DNA of 7,236 bases from assembly GCA_002348425.1 (NCBI GenBank), contig DEBE01000143.1:1-7236 (forward strand), in the 5' to 3' direction. Below, piece after piece: positions 1 through 7,060 of the stretch (positions are counted from its first letter, which is position 1; each line of letters opens with the position of its first letter). Source of the stretch: Alphaproteobacteria bacterium UBA2964 (GTDB lineage: Bacteria; Pseudomonadota; Alphaproteobacteria; MPNO01; UBA2964). The translations under genes and the position numbers were made by a program. Below the pieces are notes generated by a model. That model was not told the origin of the DNA, searched no databases, and was given only the letters and a program-made list of their open reading frames with translations.

Positions 1-311
1 TTTGAAATATTATATAAACCCCATGTTTCAGCACTCTCGAGGACGGCCTTATGAGATTTATCAACTTCTAAATCATTCTCGACATCTATTCCGTTATGAT
101 TGAGGCGGGACATCTCCTGCATATTTTTATCTTGGACTACTACATAAATATGATTGCCGCCAAGTCTTATCATCAGAGAAATCTTGCTGGTTTGTATAAC
201 GTCGATACCGAGAAATTCTTCATAAAATTTTCGTGTGGCGGTTAGATCTTTTGAGCCCAGAGTGCCATGCGATAAAAATTTCGAATTTATAACAGATGAT
301 TTTTTATCCAT
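1..311 (-). CDS. VOC/glyoxalase-fold protein, N-terminal part (3' end cut by window edge)
   Basis: Partial gene: 103 codons are visible on the minus strand with no stop before the left edge. The N-terminus matches the first beta-alpha-beta-beta-beta module of the vicinal oxygen chelate superfamily (glyoxalase I, extradiol dioxygenases, fosfomycin/bleomycin resistance proteins). His15 lies in the first strand (SHGTLGSKDL), followed by the typical helix ending FYEEFLGI (about 29-36) and a strand pair around 47-58. His72 in LNHNGIDV may be the second metal ligand. I chose ATG at 311 because AAAGGA (minus strand, 320-325) lies 8 bases upstream. An in-frame ATG at 320 is possible but leaves no room for a ribosome site. 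Function within the superfamily is unassigned; an isomerase, a ring-cleavage dioxygenase or a resistance protein are all possible. It is divergent from the HNH gene and does not share the promoter of the decarboxylase locus. Confidence 0.75.
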   Translation of the reverse strand, partial: MDKKSSVINSKFLSHGTLGSKDLTATRKFYEEFLGIDVIQTSKISLMIRLGGNHIYVVVQDKNMQEMSRLNHNGIDVENDLEVDKSHKAVLESAETWGLYNIS

Positions 312-349
312 TTGGACCATCCTTTCGAATACATCGTGCAGGGCTTGTA

Positions 350-378
350 ATTAAATGCTTAAAAAACATATGGGTCAA
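350..378 (-). promoter_or_regulatory. sigma70-like promoter for the VOC gene
   Basis: On the minus strand, TTGACC (plus 373-378) and TTTAAT (plus 350-355) each match the -35 and -10 consensus in five of six positions. They are separated by exactly 17 bases. The predicted start near 343 would give a leader of about 30 bases containing AAAGGA before the ATG at 311. This is the best promoter match in the window; it is seen by eye only. Confidence 0.55.
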
Positions 379-383
379 ACAGA

Positions 384-427
384 TATAATGTGATGGCGTT
401 GTATCGCTTTTAATAACCTTGTATCAT
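384..427 (+). promoter_or_regulatory. weak promoter candidates and TTGTATC direct repeat upstream of the HNH gene
   Basis: The 197-base spacer between the VOC and HNH starts holds a perfect TATAAT (384-389) with no acceptable -35. It also holds TTGTATC twice, at 399-405 and 419-425, exactly 20 bases apart (about two helical turns). A TTGTAT (399-404), 17-base gap, TATCAT (422-427) arrangement could serve as a promoter that reads into the HNH gene. None of these is strong. The repeat could instead be a pair of regulator half-sites. Confidence 0.25.
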
Positions 428-508
428 TTCTCAAATAAAAATGAACAAATCAGAAGAGTTGCAACTGCGTGTTTGTTATAGAGAAAAATACTGCTAGGTT
501 AAAATATC

Positions 509-1069
509 TTGGCTTCAATTAGTGACTCACCTGCTCTGGTTCTTAATGCCGATTTTCGGCCATTGAGTTATTTTCCATTGTCGCTATGGAGTTGGCAGGA
601 TGCTGTTAAAGCGGTCTTTCTCAATCGGGTAAATATTGTTGCTGAATACGATGTCTCTGCACGTTCGCCATCTTTTACAATGAAATTGCCCAGTGTTATT
701 GCTCTCAGAGAATACATACCCCTGTCCAGACAGCCGGCATTTACAAGGTTTAACGTATTTCTTAGGGATCGCTTTGATTGCCAGTATTGTGGAGAGTGGT
801 TTCCGGTCCATGAGTTAACTTTTGATCATGTTGTACCCCGTTCTAAGGGAGGTAGGACAAATTGGGACAATGTTGTAACAGCTTGTTCGGTTTGTAATCT
901 GAGGAAGGCAAATAAAAGTGTAAAAGAAAGCGAGATGTACCCACATAATATGCCCAAACAACCATCCACTTGGCAATTACAAGAAAACGGGCGTGCTTTT
1001 CCTCCTAATTACCTTCATGAAAGTTGGCATGATTTTCTTTACTGGGACTCAGAATTACAGGAGGAGTAA
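509..1069 (+). CDS. HNH endonuclease family protein
   Basis: The predicted product is a 186-residue HNH (His-Me finger) nuclease-like protein. The C-terminal half carries the module in order: CxxC at 91-94 (CQYC), the DH pair at 106-107 (FDHVVPRSKGG), Asn121 in TNWDNV, and a second CxxC at 126-129 followed by Asn130. The four cysteines should bind a structural zinc, while His107 and the asparagines form the metal/catalytic site. The N-terminal half begins with a conserved-looking stretch, LVLNADFRPLSYFP (about 11-24), typical of this small chromosomal HNH group in Alphaproteobacteria. The start is TTG at 509. An in-frame TAA at 500-502 rules out a longer form, and AGG at 496-498 is only a weak ribosome site. 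The family is often labelled restriction endonuclease, but no methyltransferase or phage gene is adjacent and its natural role is not established. It converges on the DUF427 gene with an 18-base gap. Confidence 0.9.
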   Translation: MASISDSPALVLNADFRPLSYFPLSLWSWQDAVKAVFLNRVNIVAEYDVSARSPSFTMKLPSVIALREYIPLSRQPAFTRFNVFLRDRFDCQYCGEWFPVHELTFDHVVPRSKGGRTNWDNVVTACSVCNLRKANKSVKESEMYPHNMPKQPSTWQLQENGRAFPPNYLHESWHDFLYWDSELQEE

Positions 1070-1087
1070 AGAAGTTATAACTATAAT

Positions 1088-1651
1088 TTACCTTGGATTA
1101 ATAGGTTTCCCTTTGCAGCGTTTTAACAGGAGGGGTGTTCGACTTTGAATCCTCCAGCGATACCTTTTTGCGTAACGCGCAACATCTGGGATATTCCAAG
1201 CTTCATCGAATTGATCTTTGGTCAGCCCTGTATGTTCTAATAAGTCATTATGGTCCAAGGTGTCATTTTCTGAATGTCGTATCAACCAGCACAAAGACTC
1301 CCAACCGCTTTTACAAAATTTTTCACTCGGGGTCCCCTCCACTAACCCTCGTCCACTTGGAGCATCAATGATTTCTACTCCATTCCAGAAAGCGATATGA
1401 TTTTTAATAATGTATGCTTCTTTGTATGGTTTTTTGTACTCCCAAGCGGCCCCAATATTGATGTCTTTGCCAACGATGACGTCGAAGTAGCTGGCAAAAC
1501 CTTTCCAATGGCAAAAAGTTTTATGAAGGCTAGGGTTTGCACGCACAAATTTTGAATTTACAGTCTTTAGAGGAAAATATGCATTACCTTCCACGTGAGC
1601 AATTATTTTGCTCTCTGCTAATATAGCTTTTTTCCATATAGCTGTTGGCAC
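1088..1651 (-). CDS. DUF427 domain protein with a C-terminal extension
   Basis: The predicted protein has 187 residues and starts at GTG. Residues 1 to about 97 match the DUF427 family by eye: the opening AIWKKAILAES, the EGNAYFP segment (21-27), the hallmark CHWKGFASYFDV (47-58), AAWEYKKP (68-75) and the closing IAFWNGVEI (86-94). The biochemical role of DUF427 proteins is not established. Residues 98-187 form an extra region rich in Trp, Arg and Lys, with a likely helical part around 115-162 and a basic tail (YRWRIQSRTPLLLKRCKGK). I do not recognise this part. AAAGAAG lies a few bases upstream of the GTG as a modest ribosome site. It lies 49 bases downstream of the molybdopterin-subunit stop on the same strand with no clear hairpin terminator between them, so read-through from the dehydrogenase operon is possible but unproven. 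Confidence 0.8.
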   Translation of the reverse strand: MPTAIWKKAILAESKIIAHVEGNAYFPLKTVNSKFVRANPSLHKTFCHWKGFASYFDVIVGKDINIGAAWEYKKPYKEAYIIKNHIAFWNGVEIIDAPSGRGLVEGTPSEKFCKSGWESLCWLIRHSENDTLDHNDLLEHTGLTKDQFDEAWNIPDVARYAKRYRWRIQSRTPLLLKRCKGKPINPR

Positions 1652-1700
1652 GACGCTTCTTTATCCTGAATTTAACTTAAAACATTTTTGAACTTAAACG

Positions 1701-4088
1701 TTATATTTTTCCCAAGGCTTCTAATATTATTGTTGGTGACATGGGTTGGGATGTTATTTTCCCCCCAAAAGGGCGAATTGCATCATTTACAGCATTCATC
1801 ACAACAGCAGGTGCAGCGCCGGTTCCTGACTCTCCAACGCCCTTAGCTCCTAATTCGGATACACCTGTATGAGTCTGGATATGGGAAACATTTATATCTG
1901 GCATTTCTCCTGCCATGGGGGTCAAGTAATCGGCAAGTGTAGCGTTTTGTAATTGACCCGCGGAGTCATAAACACATTCCTCGTAAAGGGCTCCACCCAG
2001 ACCCTGTACGCATCCACCGCGTACTTGTTCATCAGCGAGCTGCGGATTAATTACACGACCACAATCCTCTACGACCCAATGATTTAAAAGTTTTATAAAT
2101 CCCGTATCTATATCAACCTCAACGTAGGCGCCCTGTATACCATTGGTAAAAATATATAGAGCATCACGCAGTCGGAAACGATGGGTTGCGGATAAAACGG
2201 GTTGTATATGGTTAGGCAGTTCTGAGACCTGAAAGTGGCCTATTCGTCCGATCTCTGCTAAGGAGATCCGTGACACTGTGTCGCCTTTATTCACAATATT
2301 TCCATTAACAATATCGAGGGCGTCTATATCCGCCTGAAGTAAAGCGCCGGCAATCTCGAGTATCTCTTTTCTAAGACTTAATGCAGCCTGATAAGTAGCT
2401 TCACCACCTATTGCAGTAGCGCGAGAAGCATAAGTTCCACCCCCATAGGGGACGGCGTCGGTATCACCCTCTATTACTCGAACAGAATCTATGGGAGTTC
2501 CTATTGTCGCAGCAGTGATTTGACCCATCACCGTATCAACACCTTGTCCCTGGTCAGTCACGCCTACCATGCATAATATGCCCCCAGAGGGCTCCAATTT
2601 AACGGTGCATGCATCTTGCGTCGCAATGGGGGCTCCACCAGCACCATAGTATCCTGACGGACCCGGTGCAGTGCCTTTTATGAACGCGGCTATTCCAATA
2701 CCTCGCTGGATCCCCTTTTTTCTATAAGCAGCTTGCTCGGTTCGAAGACTATCATAATTCATCTCTGCAACGAGAGTCTCAAGGCATTTTTGATGAGATA
2801 AATCCTGCATCTCAATTCCCGCTGCGCTAGTACGTGGGTAAGAGTCGTCGCGCATGACGTTAAGACGTCTAAACTCCACGGGATCGATACCACAAGCGTC
2901 AGCGGCCTGGTCGACCAAAGACTCCCCTACAGAATTTCCAATTGGGTGCCCTACTGCGCGATATTGTGATGTTGGAACTTTGTTCAGATAGACAACTTGT
3001 GTTGTCGCACGATAATTCTGGTGGGCGTATGGGCCACCGGTGATATTCAGGATCTGATTTGCTTCAAAAACGCTGGTTCTAGGGTACTGTGAATATGCAC
3101 CAGCGCCGGACCGTATATCTATATCCATTGAGGTGATGATCCCGTCTTTAGTAACAGCAATCCGTCCTTTCACACGGTTTTCCCTCGCATGAATGTCGGT
3201 TGCGAAACTTTCTAGCCGGTCAGCTATAAATTTAACCGGTCTTCCGAGTTTTATGGATGCGGCCGTTGTGGCTACCTCATCGCCGAAGGTATGAATCTTG
3301 AGACCAAAAGAGCCGCCGACATCCGGCGCTACAATTCGAACATTATGTTCGGGGACACCCAATGTGCGGGCAAACACTGCCTGAATCATGTGGGGGCATT
3401 GGCTACTGGTATGTATAGTTAACCGGTCAGTACCGGGGTCAAATTCTGCCAAAAGCGCCCGAGGCTCTAAACTGACAGCGGTATGGCGCCCAAACGTAAA
3501 AGTATCCTCAATAACAATATCGGCTTCAGATGTTGCTTTTTCCACATCCCCAGTTTCAATAGTTTTTTCAAATGCAAGATTATCCCCTAATTCAGGGTGG
3601 ATTATTGGTATCTCTGGGTCGAGAGCAGCTTCCTTGTCAACCACGACTGGTAATTCTTCGTAGTGGACAGAAACCAATTCGCATGCGTCTTCTGCAACAG
3701 CACGGCTGCTCGCAACTACCATGACAACTGGTTCACCTTGCCAACATGCCCTGTCAACCGCCATTGGGTTTTGTGGCGCAGATTTCATACCTTCAAAACA
3801 AACCAGAGTACCAACCCAAGGCCCTGTGCACATCTCCGAGAGTTCTTCACCCGTCATTACCAGTGCTACACCAGGGTGTTCCTGTGCGGCCTTAATATCT
3901 ATCGATAAGATCTTTGCATGCCCGTAGGGGCTTCTTACGAACGCTGCGTGAAGAGTACGGTGTGGCATAATATCGTCTGTATAGCGCCCTCTACCTGCTA
4001 CAGCTCGTTTTGCGGCATCGCGTGACAGGATACGTCCCACGTAACTGTTAGGACGGTCTAGCAGATTTATTTGGGTTTCCTTGCCCAT
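1701..4088 (-). CDS. molybdenum hydroxylase, molybdopterin-binding large subunit (xanthine dehydrogenase/CoxL family)
   Basis: This 795-residue protein is the catalytic subunit of a three-part molybdenum hydroxylase. It should hold Mo bound to molybdopterin (cytosine dinucleotide in most bacterial relatives) and insert oxygen from water into a substrate. The N-terminal aldehyde oxidase a/b hammerhead domain spans about 20-150 (GRGRYTDDI at 32-40; QGEPV at 117-121). The Mo-binding domain follows, with SSQCPH (228-233), GGSFGLK (258-264), the substrate-loop segment QYRAVGHPI (375-383), QGQG (513-516) and GVGESGTG (750-757). Glu753 in the last motif is the expected catalytic base. The loop is not the AYxCSFR of form I CO dehydrogenase, and differs from the AYRGAGR form by a His (381) where Arg usually sits; the substrate is therefore unknown. 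ATG at 4088 has AAGGGA about 9 bases upstream, inside the preceding gene; the intergenic gap is 3 bases. Length is normal for three-subunit members, and no signal peptide is seen, so it is probably cytoplasmic. Confidence 0.95.
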   Translation of the reverse strand: MGKETQINLLDRPNSYVGRILSRDAAKRAVAGRGRYTDDIMPHRTLHAAFVRSPYGHAKILSIDIKAAQEHPGVALVMTGEELSEMCTGPWVGTLVCFEGMKSAPQNPMAVDRACWQGEPVVMVVASSRAVAEDACELVSVHYEELPVVVDKEAALDPEIPIIHPELGDNLAFEKTIETGDVEKATSEADIVIEDTFTFGRHTAVSLEPRALLAEFDPGTDRLTIHTSSQCPHMIQAVFARTLGVPEHNVRIVAPDVGGSFGLKIHTFGDEVATTAASIKLGRPVKFIADRLESFATDIHARENRVKGRIAVTKDGIITSMDIDIRSGAGAYSQYPRTSVFEANQILNITGGPYAHQNYRATTQVVYLNKVPTSQYRAVGHPIGNSVGESLVDQAADACGIDPVEFRRLNVMRDDSYPRTSAAGIEMQDLSHQKCLETLVAEMNYDSLRTEQAAYRKKGIQRGIGIAAFIKGTAPGPSGYYGAGGAPIATQDACTVKLEPSGGILCMVGVTDQGQGVDTVMGQITAATIGTPIDSVRVIEGDTDAVPYGGGTYASRATAIGGEATYQAALSLRKEILEIAGALLQADIDALDIVNGNIVNKGDTVSRISLAEIGRIGHFQVSELPNHIQPVLSATHRFRLRDALYIFTNGIQGAYVEVDIDTGFIKLLNHWVVEDCGRVINPQLADEQVRGGCVQGLGGALYEECVYDSAGQLQNATLADYLTPMAGEMPDINVSHIQTHTGVSELGAKGVGESGTGAAPAVVMNAVNDAIRPFGGKITSQPMSPTIILEALGKI

Positions 4089-4091
4089 TAT

Positions 4092-4577
4092 TTACCGTCC
4101 CTTCAAGCGGTTGTTGATGGTTGTCTCAACAGCATCAATAATAGCGTGATATCCTGTACAACGGCAAAAATTGCCCGATAAATGATTTCGAATATCGTCT
4201 CTGCTTATGGGTTTAGTGGTGCGCAAAAGTTCAGCTGCGGTGACCAACATCCCTGGTGTACAGTAACCGCATTGCATAGCATTTCTTTCCACAAAGTTCT
4301 TTTGCAGATCTTCTATCTCCTTAGTTTCTGTGAGTCCTTCTACCGTGACGACATCGGCGCCATCGGCCTGGACTGCGAGCATCAGACAGCCGCGTACGAC
4401 TGCATTATTCACCCGAATGGAGCACGCACCACAAACACCATGTTCACATCCTAAATGAGAACCAGTGAGGCCTAATTCCATTCGAAGAAAATCTACAAGA
4501 TGTTGGCGAACCGGAACGGTCTTGGTAATTTTCTCACTATTGACGGTAAGAGTGATTTCCATCGTAATTTCACTCAT
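4092..4577 (-). CDS. molybdenum hydroxylase, [2Fe-2S] small subunit
   Basis: This 161-residue electron-transfer subunit carries two [2Fe-2S] clusters that link the Mo site to the FAD subunit. The plant-ferredoxin-like N-terminal domain has Cys44, Cys49 and Cys52 (CEHGVCGAC) and Cys64 (VRGCLM). The all-helical C-terminal domain has Cys103 and Cys106 (QCGYCTPGM) and Cys138 and Cys140 (FCRCTGYHAI). All eight ligands are present and the length is typical. The ATG at 4577 shares one base with the TAA of the FAD-subunit gene (TAATG), a classic translational coupling arrangement, and GGAG lies 8 bases upstream. An internal ATG at codon 6 is less likely for those reasons. Only 3 bases separate its stop from the large-subunit ATG, so the three genes should be made as one message. 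Confidence 0.96.
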   Translation of the reverse strand: MSEITMEITLTVNSEKITKTVPVRQHLVDFLRMELGLTGSHLGCEHGVCGACSIRVNNAVVRGCLMLAVQADGADVVTVEGLTETKEIEDLQKNFVERNAMQCGYCTPGMLVTAAELLRTTKPISRDDIRNHLSGNFCRCTGYHAIIDAVETTINNRLKGR

Positions 4578-5446
4578 TACTCTGTCTCCGCTTGGTCTAG
4601 GGCAGTTCTAAGAACTCTTCCTGTGAGTACATTTTGTAAATGCAGTTTCATGGCTGAACCACCTTGTAGGTTCTCCATTGGATTCAGGTCGTCGTTTAAG
4701 GATTCAGTTACAGTTTTGCAACAATCTTCTGACCATGTTTTTCCAAGCATTGAGGCTATAGTGTTTTTTGCAAGAGTGGGTTTATCTTCACTGCCAAAAT
4801 AGACTAATTTTAAATTTTTAAATGTTTTGTCTTTGACCTGAGCAAGACAGGCTATACCGGCCATGGCAAAGTCGCCATGCCTTTGAGCTAGTTCCATAAA
4901 TACTGAAATATCCTCAGGGCGTTCCACTGGAATAAGAATTTCGACTAATAGCTCGTTTGGTTTCCGCTCGGTCTCATATAGCCCTTTGAAGAAGTCTTCG
5001 GCGGCAATTTCTCGTCTGCCTTTCAAGCTTTCAACCACCATAATGGCGCCTAAAGCAAGGGCGCAGGCCGGCATTTCGGCAGCAGGGTCAGCTAGGGCAA
5101 TACTACCTCCGATGGTCCCGCGGTTTCGAACTGCAACATGTGCGACATGGGGCATCGCTTTGCTTATTAGAGATAAATGCTCAGAAATTATGGAGGATTG
5201 AGCAACGTCTATGTGACGGGTAAGAGCTCCAATTTTAACGATTTCGCCTTCGAGAGTAATTCCTTCAAGGTCCTGCAGTCCATTAATATCAATAAGCGTA
5301 TTGGGCTGTGAAAGGCGCATATTAAGGGTTGGCATAAGGCTCTGTCCTCCTGCAATGATACGCCCTTCCTCACCTAATTCATCTAATAGTTCTAGCGTTT
5401 GTTGTAATGAATTTGCCTTTATATAATTAAATTTGGGCGCCTTCAC
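4577..5446 (-). CDS. molybdenum hydroxylase, FAD-binding medium subunit (CoxM-like)
   Basis: This 289-residue first gene of the operon makes the flavoprotein subunit that takes electrons from the 2Fe-2S subunit and hands them to an outside acceptor. Two FAD-binding motifs of this family are present: AGGQSL (32-37) and RNRGTIGGSIALADPAAE (about 107-124, with TIGGS at 111-115). The CO dehydrogenase flavoprotein C-terminal domain follows from about residue 178. There is no cysteine-rich insertion of the kind that carries the extra [4Fe-4S] cluster in 4-hydroxybenzoyl-CoA reductase. I chose GTG at 5446 because AAGGAGG sits 5 bases upstream. A TTG at 5470 would add eight residues (MNSKKEEG), but those codons are the ribosome site itself. 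NAD, a quinone or another acceptor could take the electrons; the sequence does not say which. Confidence 0.93.
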   Translation of the reverse strand: MKAPKFNYIKANSLQQTLELLDELGEEGRIIAGGQSLMPTLNMRLSQPNTLIDINGLQDLEGITLEGEIVKIGALTRHIDVAQSSIISEHLSLISKAMPHVAHVAVRNRGTIGGSIALADPAAEMPACALALGAIMVVESLKGRREIAAEDFFKGLYETERKPNELLVEILIPVERPEDISVFMELAQRHGDFAMAGIACLAQVKDKTFKNLKLVYFGSEDKPTLAKNTIASMLGKTWSEDCCKTVTESLNDDLNPMENLQGGSAMKLHLQNVLTGRVLRTALDQAETE

Positions 5447-5451
5447 GCCTT

Positions 5452-5458
5452 CCTCCTT
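5452..5458 (-). promoter_or_regulatory. strong ribosome binding site setting the FAD-subunit start
   Basis: The minus strand reads AAGGAGG here, a near-perfect Shine-Dalgarno, with 5 bases to the GTG at 5446. It decides in favour of that start over the in-frame TTG at 5470. Confidence 0.8.
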
Positions 5459-5472
5459 CTTAGAGTTCAAAA

Positions 5473-5497
5473 ATTAGATGACATGCCATGTTCTAAT
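5473..5497. promoter_or_regulatory. 25-base interrupted inverted repeat, candidate operator between the divergent genes
   Basis: The sequence reads ATTAGA-TG-ACATG-C-CATGT-TCTAAT. Eleven bases of each arm pair perfectly (ATTAGA with TCTAAT, ACATG with CATGT), interrupted only by a two-base bulge on the left. It lies 26-50 bases upstream of the FAD-subunit GTG, in the 165-base spacer shared with the UbiD-family gene. On the minus strand the arm at 5473-5478 reads TCTAAT, a five-of-six match to a -10 box, though no matching -35 is present. A regulator bound here could control the dehydrogenase operon and perhaps the divergent gene. No regulator gene is in the window. Symmetry is seen directly; function is inferred. 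Confidence 0.4.
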
Positions 5498-5611
5498 GGT
5501 CCCACCTTAAGCTTTGAAGCGCAAGAAGAAGAACAAACATTTTTTTCCGTTTTCAATCGTATCAAAACAAGGTAACCATAAATTGTATAAAACCTGTCTG
5601 GAGAAACTGAC

Positions 5612-7060
5612 GTGGCGAATAAAGATTTAAGAAACTGGATCGATGAAATTCAAAATTCAGGGGAATTGCATAAAATTTCGGGGGCAGAACCTAAGGAAGA
5701 TATTGGCGGTATTGTTGATATTGTTCAGCGTAAAATGGGAAACCCAGCGCTTATCTTCGATGACATTCCGGGGTTTCCCAAAGGCCATAGAGTGCTAGCT
5801 AATCTCCTGACCTCTACACCGAGAATTAATTTAGCTCTCGGGCTACCAGTTGATGCCTCAGAAATGGAATTGGTGCAGTGGTGGCGTAAATATATGAGTG
5901 ATGCTCCTTCGATTCCGCCGAAGCAGGTAAATGGCGGCCCACTTTTAGATAACGTTTTGGAAGGTGGAAATGTTGACTTAACATCTATTCCAACTCCCGT
6001 CTGGCATGAACATGATGGTGGGCACTTTATTGGAACCGCCTGTATGGTGGTGATGAAAGATCCGGATAATGATTGGATTAACTATGGTACCTACCGAATG
6101 CAAGTTCATGAAAAAAATGTGGCCTCAGTGATGATGTCTCCGGGTAAGCACGGTCGACTGATTATGGAAAAATATCATTCCCGAGGTGAGCCATGCCCGG
6201 TCGCAGCTGTGTTTGGTATGCATCCAGCTTTATTTATGCTTGCAGGCCTTGAGATCCCATATGGAAAAAGTGAATATGAAGCCGCCGGGGGAATATTCGG
6301 CGACGCCGTTGAAATTATAAATATGCCTAAAACTGGCCTGCCCGTGCCCGCGAATGCTGAAATTTCCCTAGAAGGTTTCATTCACCCAGATGATGAAGTG
6401 GTCGAAGGCCCACTGGGGGAATGGACCGGTTACTATGCTGGAGGCCAGAGACCAGAGCCCGCAATTCGTGTGGAAACAATGATGCACAGGGACAAACCCG
6501 TGCTCATGGGGGCTGTACCGGCAGTGCCGCCGAATGATAATACTTATTACCTTGGTCATTATCGTTGTGGTGCTGTTTGGTCACAACTGGAGGCAGCCGG
6601 TATCCCCGAAGTTAGGGGCGTATGGGCACACGAGGCGGGAGGAAGCAGATTCTGGCTTACGATTTCGATTAAGCAATTATATGGAGGGCATGCCAAGCAA
6701 GCGGGGTTGGTGGCATCTCAGTGCTTGGCGGGTGCCTACTGTAATCGCTGGACCGTGGTTGTGGACGAGGATATAGACCCAACTAATGTCAATGATGTCC
6801 TTTGGTCCATGTGTACAAGATGTGATCCCCGTGAAGATGTTGAGATTGTTTCGGGAGGTTGGAGTTCACATCTGGATCCAATGTGTTTTGATGACGAAAC
6901 TGATCGCCGTAATGCCCGTGTAGTGGTTGATGCCTGCATCCCATTCCGCCGTCAGGAAACTTTTCCGATTGTTGCACGTAACAGTCCCGAGCTAGATTCC
7001 CGTATACGTGAGAAATGGGGAAATATTTTACCGGATAGTTTTGTTAAGGCCGTACAATAA
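5612..7060 (+). CDS. UbiD-family (prenylated FMN-dependent) decarboxylase
   Basis: This 482-residue protein has a length normal for the UbiD family, which reversibly decarboxylates aromatic, heteroaromatic and alpha,beta-unsaturated acids using prenylated FMN made by UbiX. The catalytic Arg-Glu-Glu set seen in fungal Fdc1 is present with the same spacing: Arg162 (NYGTYRMQ) and Glu265/Glu270 (EGPLGE). Expected metal/cofactor ligands are also there: Asn157, His180 (PGKHGRL) and Glu221 (SEYEAAGG). The middle flavin-binding domain spans roughly 110-300, and the C-terminal domain includes TRCDPREDVEIV. The start is GTG at 5612 with GGAG 8 bases upstream. It is divergent from the molybdenum hydroxylase operon, which suggests a shared pathway rather than ubiquinone synthesis, although that role cannot be excluded by sequence alone. 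Substrate and direction are unknown, and no UbiX gene is in the window. TATAAA at 5586-5591 is the closest -10-like match but lacks a -35 and is very near the ribosome site. Confidence 0.94.
   Translation: MANKDLRNWIDEIQNSGELHKISGAEPKEDIGGIVDIVQRKMGNPALIFDDIPGFPKGHRVLANLLTSTPRINLALGLPVDASEMELVQWWRKYMSDAPSIPPKQVNGGPLLDNVLEGGNVDLTSIPTPVWHEHDGGHFIGTACMVVMKDPDNDWINYGTYRMQVHEKNVASVMMSPGKHGRLIMEKYHSRGEPCPVAAVFGMHPALFMLAGLEIPYGKSEYEAAGGIFGDAVEIINMPKTGLPVPANAEISLEGFIHPDDEVVEGPLGEWTGYYAGGQRPEPAIRVETMMHRDKPVLMGAVPAVPPNDNTYYLGHYRCGAVWSQLEAAGIPEVRGVWAHEAGGSRFWLTISIKQLYGGHAKQAGLVASQCLAGAYCNRWTVVVDEDIDPTNVNDVLWSMCTRCDPREDVEIVSGGWSSHLDPMCFDDETDRRNARVVVDACIPFRRQETFPIVARNSPELDSRIREKWGNILPDSFVKAVQ

Noticed and set aside
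509..1069. Restriction-modification nuclease or mobile-element homing nuclease
   Set aside because: No methyltransferase, specificity subunit, intron boundary or phage gene is nearby; this HNH group is a common chromosomal gene.
1073..1082. AGTTATAACT palindrome between the convergent HNH and DUF427 genes as a terminator
   Set aside because: Perfectly symmetrical but AT-rich, with no loop and no GC stem or T run, so it cannot form a convincing terminator hairpin.
1674..1698. AACTTAAA direct repeat (1674-1681 and 1691-1698) between the large-subunit and DUF427 genes
   Set aside because: Short, AT-rich and without other signals; likely chance.
3388..3908. Plus-strand reading frames opposite the large-subunit gene
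   Set aside because: They lie wholly opposite a gene with clear family motifs and show no recognisable domain or ribosome site.
1701..5446. Aerobic CO dehydrogenase (coxMSL)
   Set aside because: Gene order and families fit, but the large subunit lacks the AYxCSFR loop that marks true form I CO dehydrogenase, so no cox symbol is given.
5468..5470. TTG at 5470 as the start of the FAD subunit
   Set aside because: It would translate through the strong AAGGAGG ribosome site that serves the GTG at 5446, and has no comparable site of its own.
5612..7060. Ubiquinone-pathway ubiD
   Set aside because: The catalytic residues are family-wide and do not prove the role. The divergent link to a molybdenum hydroxylase points more to catabolism, so the gene symbol is left empty.
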